Positions 53,993-64,000 of a stretch of 64,000 nucleotides of DNA are shown here, in pieces (within the stretch, counting starts at the first letter, position 1; each line of letters begins with the position of its first letter). This DNA comes from Setaria digitata. Taxonomy: Eukaryota; Nematoda; Chromadorea; Rhabditida; Setariidae. The translations under genes and the position numbers were made by a program. Where the stretch lies: contig RCAB01000087.1 of assembly GCA_003640385.1 (NCBI GenBank), positions 1 to 64,000 on the forward strand, in the 5' to 3' direction. The notes under the pieces are model-generated. The model ran no database searches and had not been told where the DNA came from. It worked only from the letters and a program-made list of their open reading frames with translations.

Positions 53993-56900
53993 TCAACTTA
54001 TCTTATGAGAAACCAATCGTTTATTCAAGTCAATACCCCATAATCGTTCTTTTCTGTCGAGAGCGATTGCTTTTAGAAAAAGTGGCACCGGTTTCCAGTA
54101 ATTTCTGGTTCGATTATTAATTGTGAAACTTTGAAGTCTATGAAGCTGTCCAGTAGCGGACAGTGACCAGACTATTTTAGATCCTACAGCCAAATCATAA
54201 ACACCAGGCCCCTCAGTTATCTGTAACAGTTTTTTTTTTTTTTTTTAAGATTTAGCAGACACTATTTCTTATAAATTTATCCAAAGCTTTATTCAATAAA
54301 TAACCTTTGTCCACGAATTTCCAGAAGGAAGCATATTAGTAATAGAATTACGAATCCAAGCATGCCCATTTTTTGAAAAAACCCAGACGCACATTCCATC
54401 AAAGGAAGCACGAATCTAAAAAAAAAAAAAATTGAAAGAATATTGTAAGGGAAAAAAAAAAAAACAATTCGAGCTGAAATGAATTTCAAGTAGAGATACA
54501 TCAGACACAACAGGTTTCAAAATTTTTTTTTTTAAACGGTAGGAAGAAAAAGAACAGAACGCAAAGTAGTGAGAAAAATGCAACTGAAAACTACTAATCT
54601 GCTCACTTTGTCAAATATGTTATCAGTTTTCACATGAATCCATACAGGCTTTGTACCAATTAATGGCTCATTTTTTCCATTCTTTATATACAAACAAATC
54701 TCACCAGCAGTAGTAACAACCCATAAGGAAACCGATGTAACCGTAAACGATACTACCGGCGAACCTAAAATTTCTAATCCATTATAAAATTTTGAAGAGA
54801 TAAAATTACAAATACTGAAGATGAAAACTTTAAAAGGAAAAAAAGACGAAGAACTAACCGCAAGAGCCTGTATCTAGCAGTTTCCAGTCAACACCAAATG
54901 GAGAAGCAACAGTTATATTTTCTTTCACATATATGCAACCAGAACTATCCAATACATACACGTTCCCGTTAAACGACGAAATTTCTACTATCTGGAAATT
55001 TTCGAACTGGCAGCTGATAAAAGAACACTAGCCAAGAGCAACATATATTCTGCTGAGAAATAAACACATACTTCTGGCCAAATATCATTAGCCATAATTA
55101 AAATTTTCAAGTATGAAAGAGACATACGTTTGAATTAAAGGATGCTGGAAAAGCTGGCAAAGAATAGAAATAGCTGTGCTCCAACCGATAAAGAAATATT
55201 TCATTAACTCGACACAATGTTAAACAATCTGTAATGAAAAAAGACGTGAAGCATGAACTCTTTTCAACTTTTCAACTTCAGCATTTTTGGGAAGCACATT
55301 CGCGGAGTAATTATCAACAATTGTGAATATAAGTTTCTCTAGCACATTAAAGTGCGTATATGTATCTAAATGTATGTAAAAGTTAAAATATTGATTGAAA
55401 CCTAGTTTGTGGGGCCAATTGCTTTTAAGAGGTAGCAAATTTTAAAAATGGACTCTGAAGAAATTCTACGTATTTTAACTAATAAACACATTGAAACAAA
55501 CTATACTCACCAAAATCTTCTTTCAAACCTTCACCTGCTATCAATTCAAAATTATTATCCACTGACAGCTTGCCTGGTACAACATGTTCCAGACGATGCC
55601 CAGAAAGAACACATGTCCCAGATGACCAGTAGCACCTTTGATCAATACATACAAAAACTCCAGCTGATGACACGCGAATAACCCATGGTAAAGTCAGAAA
55701 TCGATTAATATCCGGTAAAATATCCCAAGGATTATAAACCTGAACGAAAATCAGGATCTTTGGCTCAAATTACTAGTGAAGAAATATTAAGACATCGTAT
55801 TCTGAAGTGTGAAATTCATACTAAAAATATTTAAAATATTTGGTTTTTTAGAAGCTTTGAATGAATATGCAAATACCGAATGGAACGTACTTTCATCCAA
55901 CTCCCTGACCAACCAAATGGCGTTTGATGGCTTACACCATTCGTAAACCACAGTGAACGTTTTTCGTCAATTGCCCAACCACTCTGGCCATGTAGACAAA
56001 TGCTAATCAAACGTGCAGGACCATAAGGTCTGTAAAATGGTCCTTCGGAAAAAAAAAAAAAAAAATTATAAAATCATGAAGTCTATATTACGAAGGAAAA
56101 ATCTGTTGCAAATGAAAATTCATCATCAAACGAAAAACACACACAACTTCAACCCAGTCCAGACCGATGGGACTGTATTTAAGCCCAGTGCGTACTACAA
56201 GGCGACCTGATTCAACTTGTAGCGCCCAAACTGCTAATTCACTTGCAGTGATAGAATGTAACGGCCACGATGTCTCGCACCTACTCAGAATACCCATTTC
56301 CGGTAAACAAAGCTGTACAAAAACCTGAAAATTGACATGTAATTAATGTAAAAGCAAAACTTGTAAAATTTCAGAAAAGTTATGGAGATAACTAATTAAT
56401 AAGCAAAACTTTGCAGAGTATATTTACAATTATGGTTTCGTATGAAAAAACTATTTCACAATCAGTCATTCCTAGTACAACAACATTTCTATTTCATATA
56501 AAAGCTCAGATCATTTTTTCTAAATGAAAAAACTTAACCTCGCCTGACTTCGTTATATACCAAGCTGAGCTAGTAGTCAGAGCAACTTCAACAACACCAC
56601 CACCCTCACCAGCAACAACAGACCATTGAAGAGCAGTCAGGAAAGAACCAGAATCACTGCTATTTTCCAAGGGTGCAAATGCGACATTTTTATAGATTTT
56701 CCAAACCAGTGTACCACCATCTTGATAAATTTTGCATTTTAACCGTGTTAAGATTTTCTAATGACATTAAATTAAACGGTTGCTCAGAAATGTATCCACA
56801 TCCCCCTCAACACCAAATTACTTGACTGAGATGTTCACTTACCAGATATGTTAGGCAGTAAACGACTCAAGTTTAAATAAATAACCGAATGGAAGGAAAC

Positions 56901-59900
56901 ATTCCAAGTTTTAAATCTACCAAATAGTGTAAAATATAATTTAAACGCGAGCACATTATGCAAGTTTAAAATGGTCATTGAAGAATTCATCAAAACGAAA
57001 AAAATTTTGTAAATCTCGAAATGCTCATAATAAAAGGAAATATTAACAGTTATTTAACAGAAACGGATTCTTTTGAAACAGAATGAACATTACATTCTTT
57101 ACTTAAATAGCTCCTCCAATATAGTTCATATGTACTTGAAAAAGCAAACCATTAATAACAAAATGATCTGCCTTTTGTTTTAATTTCACCCATCGCGGAG
57201 TGCCAGAATAAGGAATAGGAAGGTAATATGGTCTTCTCATTTTTCTTGAATCACAAATAATGAGATACTGAGATGAAACAGAAAAAGATGAACTGGAATA
57301 CGGCAGCTTTATCTGAAATTCATACCGAAAAGGAAAGCTATGCATAATATACTGATGAACATGACACTTTATAAATTAAAAGGAAATGAAAACTGTTGCG
57401 TTTTAAAAAAAGAATAAAAGAAAACAGATAATTATTTTTATCTCATATACTTTTCCAATTTTTCCCTAGCCATACTTATCCGCTATATAAGCAACGTTAC
57501 AGGAATTAGATCCCGCAGATTAAACAAATGATAAAAACTTTAAAACTCTAATCAGTGCAAATTTGGAAGTGGTAGTTATTTGGGCACCGGAAGCGAACCG
57601 CTATATATTCGAAAAATGTTGAACAATATTAATATAATAAGAAAATAAACATCGTAAGAAATGACTAGAGAGTTGCAAAACTGACAGATCTTTTAACTTA
57701 TGACTTTTTTAGGATCCTACTAGTTACTGGACTGCTTGGTTACCTGATAATGCTGGATATATACTTAGTTATTTTTCAAAATTTTAAAAAACATTGAAAA
57801 CCAAACCTCACTCCAAATATCACCGAAATTATTCATCAAAGCAATTTCTTTGACTAGTTGTTCATCTTCTAAACGAGATGTGCCGCTGTTTGTTGCTTTC
57901 TGGAACACAATATTTTGTGACTGTGAATGTCATATTTTAACATATTTTGTAATATTACTGGCATTCAGATTATTTTCGTATTAGCAACCTCAAAAACAAG
58001 AGATTTTCTGCCCAGTGCATCCTTCATGAGCAATTCATAAGCATTTTCCTCTCTTATCGATTCTGCCACTGATGAATTCGTTATGCTTTCTAGCATTTGT
58101 TCTGCAATAATTATAACAAGTTCATTGGTATTGATGACAACTTCTAAAAATTTAAAACCGAATGTAAATGGAAACTACGCATTAGAAGTTTGACATAAAA
58201 GTTTAAAAAGTAGATTCATTTTCACATCTGAAGAAAAGGTAGAATTACAGAAGAAGGATTCCATTTCATAGTTCCCTGCGCTATAATTGACGTTAAATTG
58301 TGGAAAAAAAAGATCTGATGAGTGAATGTTATAAAAATTAAGCCTATTTACAAAAGTCAATTTATTAAGTTAAATAATTCCTAATAAGCAAGAAATCAAG
58401 GCACCTGCCACTGGATTATGCTTTTCACTTTCTACATCACCAGCATCACTCACTTCATCAGTCCAAATAATCTGAAATTCACAAACTACTGATTTCTGGA
58501 CAAATATCTTATCCACAACTAAGAAGAACTGCAGACATACAAAAATTCCTTACTTTTTGATTCGCTCCACTGCACTCAGCTATCAATTCGATATTACCAT
58601 TATGGAAAATATCCTGATGGTGTGAATCCGCTTCGGTAATTTGTGAAGGAATTGTGAGTGCTGCAGTATTTTCACAAAGTCTTTTATTCATAGGTCAAAT
58701 TTATCCAAAATACAAGTATTCTAATTTAACAGTCATGAAAATACATTAGAACTTCCTCGCTATTAGTGTCACCATGAAAAGGAACATAAAGTTGAAAAAA
58801 TCTTAATCTTCTGAAAGTCCGTTTTAAAGCCGCAGAGGAATATCAACAAACCTCCTCTGATGTTTCTTAGCGTATGCTCATCAACAGGGCTCAAATCCTC
58901 ATCACATGAAACCATTAAATATTGTTCATTAATATCTTTCACTTTCTCAGCTCTTTTCCGCTTACTTGAGGGAGCTGTCTTCGTCCTATGTACCATAATT
59001 TCTTGAAGAATGCCAGACTGCTCAACTGGAAACAGCACTCCTTCTATGTCTATAGAATCAGCATCAGATACAGGCTGGACCAGAAAACCGTCTTCGATCT
59101 GAATTCTGATATGATGAAGTTACAAGGGATTTAAACTTCTAGGACTCGAAAAATGATAAGCTCATAAAAAAACTTTAAGGAAATGGACACCAAGTTACAC
59201 TTACCTGTGCTCCAAAACCACCCACCGTGTCAACTAATTTTTGTGCCACTCTGTTGACATTATTGATAATGTTCTCTGACTGTATTTGCATTTGTTCTAT
59301 AAATTTTGCTGGTAAGGAACATTCCACATTGATTAAATGGCATAAATTCAAAGATTATTTCGAAAGTTTTGAGGAAAACAGTTTCACAACAAAAATGTCT
59401 TGAAATAATACCGAGATTCCTCGAAAGATTACTTTTACCCCGAGCCACTGTGGTGCTAGACTTGCGATCTTGAAAAACACTATCCGAATGATTGCAGAGG
59501 GAATTGCTGCTAAAAAATAATCACTATAAAGTTTCGTGAAATCAACATCAAATTGCGGAGTAGAATCTCAATATTTTATAATAATTATAGTTCAACAAAA
59601 TTACCTTGTATCACGTGAAATGGTCTTTGAATCTGTGATACCATGCGAAATTGGAAGAGGGAAATTACGTAACGATGAAAAAGAAGTTATCTCCTTTGCC
59701 ACTTTCAAGCCATCCCAAAATATACCTTTCGAGACATTCGGCAGTAATCCAGTGGTTTTTTGGAATGAGGTCAAAAAAGTTTTTGCTGTGAATTCTCTCG
59801 GTATTTCTGAAAAAAGAAAAGAAAACTACGTGTCAAAACTGTGGTGTTGAAACTCCATTCCACTATTCCCTAATGAATTCTCTGACTATCTGTTAAAATA

Positions 59901-62450
59901 AATGTAAGAAATTTAGTTCAAAAATATTAGGCTCCTTTCCTTAGAAACAAAGCAGTACGACAGCTGACAAAAGATTTATGACTAAAGAAGGTTTAGCAAA
60001 TAAAAGAAGAAAAAATTGCGTGAATTTTTAGCAAACGCGATAATACTTATTTATCAAAAAAAGCAATAAATACGGAAACGAACCATGCACTTCTGTGAGA
60101 TATGAGGGAACCTCGTTCGAGGAAAGACGAAAAACACGATTATCCGGACCAAGAATATAAACAGTTGGACATGAAAATTTCGGGTCGACACAAATGGAAG
60201 CCTTCAAAACAAAAGATGCAAGCAAATAAGGATTTCATCCTAATAATGAAGTTCTGAAATTTATGAAAAGCTCACTTCAAACATCCCACTTTGGAAAAGA
60301 GTATTCACATCAAAAGTTGATAAAATCGTGGCTTGATCCTCATATTTCAATAAGACTATGTAAGTATAGAAGTAAACTACAAAAGTTTGTGAATCCAGCG
60401 CTAGTAAACATGGTCGCCACTGCTGTGTTCTGGAAATTCACAAAAATTACGAAAAACTATCCCAATCTTCTCAGCAGATAAAGCTTCAGTCAAGCTGTAG
60501 TTATTTTTTCATAAAGAAATTAATCAAGTCTGTTACAATTTTTGCTTTCCGATACCTTTTTTCTTAGGAAGTGAAAAGTCACCTGCTCTCAACTGAAAAG
60601 TCTGTTGACAGAAACTTTGGTGTTATCTGAAATACATTCGTTCATTACATTTGCTTTAAAATAATAAAATTTGTTTGCTAAAAGCCTGGAAATAGAATAC
60701 TGAGTAAAATTAGGAAAAGAGACAGCAAATAAAACTGGATGGATCTAGAAATTAAATACTTACATTTTCCGATAAACTGAAACTTCCTTTTTTTTCACGG
60801 TGTGAAACATCATAAACAATTATAAAACCATTTGACTGAAGAATGAACAGTTCCACCCCATATGATTTTACAACCATATGTATGCCGACCACGCTAAAAT
60901 CCTTTAAAAAAAATTACGCCTTTAACTTTTACGTAATTTACAAAAATTTCAAGTAACCGACATAAAATATTTCTTTGTCTAAGATTCAGAGAACGAGCAA
61001 AAAATACTTTAGTTGATGTTGATCGATTTCCAGTACCGAATTAAAAGAGCTTTCATTAATAACAGCAACTCGTTTGGGAGTGCACAGAGCTAGGAAACTG
61101 CAGATATGACTTAAGTGTACCACATAAGAATGCTCAAGACTAACAAATGTTGTTTGAAAGACATTCTGCAAAATTTGCATAACTGGAACAAATCTGAATG
61201 TTTTAAAATGTAACAGGAATAAATACTACCCAAAAATAATTACAAAGATAATCAAAAACATAACAGCATAAAACTGGCCGAACAACTGAAAAAGCTGGCT
61301 TACTGACATGAATAAAATCAACTGATGTGACGACCACAACGCCAGCGTCATCAGCAGAAAATATTTTCTTGCCATCTTCCGCCCATGCAATGCAACTGAC
61401 GGCATGCCCCTTATGTCCATCAAATAGTAAAATTTGTTCCAACTGTAATTTCCTTTTTTAAAAGAGGAATCAATAAAAGCTGTCTAATTCAGGACTTTTA
61501 TTAAATGAGAGTTTACAAAGTTAGCTGAAATTATCTGACATAAAAAAAGGAAGGTTAGAAATAATGTTTCTCTTCCAAGAAATAAACAAACTCTTCTGAT
61601 CGAACCAGGCTTCCCAGTTGGGAAATTTAATAAAACAAGAGCACCAGAACCATGTCCTGCGGCGAGCAAATCATTTTCTATTGATGAAAGTTTCACACAA
61701 GTAATCATATCATCAGCATTTGTTCGTATACTGGAATTTGGATGTTCAATTGTTTTGTATGAAAAAGAAGTAATCACTGTAAAATCTTCCTCGTAACGTT
61801 GCAGTAATATTTACTACTTTTAGAAGAAACACTGATTATACTGGATAGCTCTAACACGATATTCTGACCTTAGAAATAGAAATAGTTATATGAAATCTCA
61901 CCAAAAAACCAACAACAAATCACTGGAATAGTAAACAAATAGTAGATGCATTATGTATTCCTAGCTTCATCTCCGCAAACTCCACTTTAATTTTTTTATT
62001 AAACCATATTTATGAAACTGTGACCCAATAGGCTTATGCGATGATTACGTCTCTGTACTATATATAAAAATGAAAAACTGTACGGGGTAGCGCTGCGATT
62101 TAACCGACGATTGAAAAGAAACAAAGCACCGCAGTTGCTCCCAAATGCGATATAATTATGACCAACATCGAAGCATGTTAGCTTTGCCTCTGACGTAGCA
62201 GACGCCAATGCCATCGGAACCTGCAGGGCTTATTTTCATAACAGTGGTTAATTAAATTTGCTGGACAAATTAACTAATGCCTCTATAAAAGAAAATCTTC
62301 AAAGTTTTTTCAAATTAAGCAACCATTTCCAATGAAAAGGCTTCTCGAAAACACCTGCTCAGTTAAGGCAGGACACTCGTCCACATGACTAAAATATTCT
62401 GACACGTTCGTCGCTAAATCAGCATTTTCTTGGTGGTCACCGGATATCAT
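53993..62450 (-). CDS. TECPR2-like protein: N-terminal WD40 and C-terminal tectonin repeats (26 exons, 1218 aa)
   Basis: Exons in transcript order: 62450-62355, 62220-62084, 61730-61592, 61442-61308, 61165-61037, 60901-60764, 60422-60276, 60201-60084, 59806-59605, 59509-59439, 59296-59205, 59098-58852, 58660-58554, 58471-58405, 58101-57989, 57899-57807, 57312-57150, 56720-56539, 56324-56143, 56029-55891, 55739-55511, 55228-55128, 54991-54859, 54764-54607, 54415-54305, 54220-53993. Lengths sum to 1219 codons with matching phases. An in-frame stop precedes the first ATG. Residues 1 to about 346 are WD40 blades (HNYIAFGSNCGALFLFNRRL, VKLSSIENDLLAAGHGSGA, SCIAWAEDGKKIFSADD), as in TECPR2 and HPS5. 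Residues about 347-650 are a polar linker with a Lys/Arg cluster. The remainder holds tectonin repeats (VWALQVESGRLVVRTGLKYS, GWAIDEKRSLWFTNG, YVLDSSGCIYVKE, RLWGIDLNKRL), which HPS5 lacks. Human TECPR2 supports autophagy and ER-exit-site secretion. The acceptors of exons 3 and 7 have near alternatives. Confidence 0.9.
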
Positions 62451-64000
62451 GATTCCTAATCTTATAGTTTCTGTTAAATATCTCTAGCGATAAATATTCT
62501 GGATATGTTCATCAAGCCTGCAATTAATATTTACGCAATAGTGATATAAGTGTCATGAAGCAAAATTCGCAGTTTTGTCAATACTCCAGTTGCTCAAAAG
62601 CCCTTCTCGCTACAAAAAGAAAGAAGCATGTGTGTAGCAGCAGAAAGAAGTACAGCTGCAAACGACGTTTCCCCAGCTTACGTTTACTCAGCACTTGCGG
62701 CTGACCTGAAACACCCCGCTGTAATTAACCACCCCGCCAGTAGTACCAATGACCAACCTGATTCAGCACCTGCTTTAGCATACAAACATCATTTAATAAC
62801 GCCCCCAGTACGTCCCTATTCATCTCTGGCGAGTTACTGTATTCTCAAAATGGGGTTTCTTGGCTTTCTTTCAACTAGTTTCGTCCACTACATGGTATAG
62901 GATATGAGTAGAATATTTATAAACTTCTTGACAACTTCAGTGTGTATTATAAACTGCACAAGTTCCCTTTTCTCTCTTGAATTTGAATTTTGCTTTCAGT
63001 ATGTTGAGGAAAAAATGTATCTCATAAAAAGTATAGTGAAGCGAAAATAAGCTTTTTAGAGAGCTATATTGATAGATGTATATTAAAATTTTAGCATCTA
63101 AATATTCTATTATTAGAGATAAGGGATAGCTCCGTAAGTATTCTTACATGATGAAATTGAGGCAATGTTAAAATAGATCCAAAACAACGAACATTTCAGC
63201 TGGCAATTGTTTGGTAAAACGGCCAATGCGGTCAATACATTCATTTTCCTTTTATAACAAAGTTAATATTTTCGCGAGTTCATTTCAACACGATGCTCTT
63301 TCCTCAGAGTTCATTTTCTTGATTTATCCTAATGATTGACAAAGGAGTAGCAGTTCCAGAATATAAAAAGATGTTAAGGTTTACAGTAAAAAGTTTTCAG
63401 GGTCAACTTTTAGGAAAAGTCCTCTGGGGACATAAAATGTTCCATTCAGTAGTGAATTTCAAAGAATATTCGGAAGATTGAAATAAATTCCAACCAGTGT
63501 TTTGAAAAAAAAAGCATTAAAAGGAGAGCAGACTTGTATTCATTGCTCAGTGCTACATTGCTACATTACACAGATGCCTCATTCTATAGCAGATGACTAC
63601 TTGGATCGTGTGCTTAAAAGTTTTAGCCGTGGAAAAGTTCTCACTCTTCATGCCATGACAATCACACTTCGTCTTCTGCAAGCATTTTTTTTTTCTATCT
63701 TTCAGCAGCCATAAGCAGAGGTGGTTTCTTGATAAGGTCTCAAGGAACTGATAAGGTCATTGTGACTGTGCAGCATCACTGGGACAATGTGTCATTTCAA
63801 AACTTTTGCTAAACCGGATAGCACTTCAGCATTCTCTGCTCCTTTNCTTTGTTCGTTTCAAAACTTTTGCTAAACCGGATAGCACTTCAGCATTCTCTGC
63901 TCCTTTATGATTGCTCCTATCTTAAGACAACATTCCTAAGCGGAACTGTTGTTATTAGTTCCTAACCTCTTAGCTCATTCAGTTTAGAGGAAGTGCATTA
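62451..64000. other. 5' flank of the TECPR2-like gene and right end of window
   Basis: A 90-codon plus-strand frame at 62628-62900 is relatively GC-rich and Ala/Pro/Ser-rich, with no recognisable domain, directly upstream of the TECPR2-like start. It may simply be promoter sequence. A 70-codon frame at 63502-63714 (+) is unremarkable. No gene is supported. Confidence 0.35.
63795..63906. repeat. 51-bp perfect direct duplication around a single N (likely unmerged contig join)
   Basis: Bases 63795-63845 recur exactly at 63856-63906, with one N at 63846 immediately after the first copy. The arrangement is the same as at 13954-14095. Confidence 0.8.

Noticed and set aside
54241..54545. Phe-rich minus-strand frame running past a TECPR2-like exon
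   Set aside because: It reads through poly-T introns around exon 54415-54305; only that exon is coding, in a different frame.
59536..59850. 104-codon plus-strand frame
   Set aside because: It is antisense to TECPR2-like exon 59806-59605, whose phases and flanking splice sites fit on the minus strand.

Overview
The window is nuclear DNA from a nematode. The evidence is AT-rich intergenic sequence, short exons split by small introns with TTTTCAG-like acceptors, and conserved animal genes of the kind worms carry: a body-wall troponin I, a Na+/K+-ATPase alpha, an EAG potassium channel, an ODR-2/HOT-type Ly6 protein and a worm-style tyrosine phosphatase. A parasitic clade III (filarial or other spirurid) worm is my best guess, but no single sequence here proves that. 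Almost all real coding sequence is in exons too short to stand out as long reading frames. I built the gene models by hand from translated homology, splice sites and codon phase, and exon lengths agree with phase throughout the well-resolved genes.

Layout. Positions 178-2366 (+) hold the 3' half of a troponin I gene. Positions 4941-10690 (-) hold a complete Na+/K+-ATPase alpha gene (17 coding exons, 1000 residues), with a (TA)n tract in one intron and a long 5' flank that includes a CA/TG microsatellite. Positions 17055-19512 (-) hold a PTP-domain gene whose catalytic cysteine and WPD aspartate are replaced, so it should be a pseudophosphatase. Positions 20984-22389 (-) hold a basic low-complexity protein of unknown function. 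Positions 23.5-25.7 kb hold scattered orphan exons on both strands. Positions 30707-31877 (+) hold a secreted, probably GPI-anchored Ly6/uPAR-fold protein. Positions 33674-40691 (-) hold an EAG (KCNH1/5, worm EGL-2 type) voltage-gated K+ channel, nearly complete. Positions 49325-52455 (-) hold a cysteine-rich single-pass membrane protein. Positions 53993-62450 (-) hold a complete 26-exon TECPR2-like protein (WD40 plus tectonin repeats, autophagy/secretory trafficking).

The functional theme is excitable tissue (troponin I, Na+ pump, EAG channel, Ly6 protein) plus membrane trafficking. The genes are separately spaced single transcription units, not a bacterial-style operon. No mobile element, CRISPR array, rRNA or tRNA was recognised. 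Two single-N positions flanked by 51-54 bp perfect duplications look like unmerged contig ends, not biology. The most unusual molecular signal is a cluster of GC-AG introns: three well-supported cases, and possibly a fourth, in about 70 introns.
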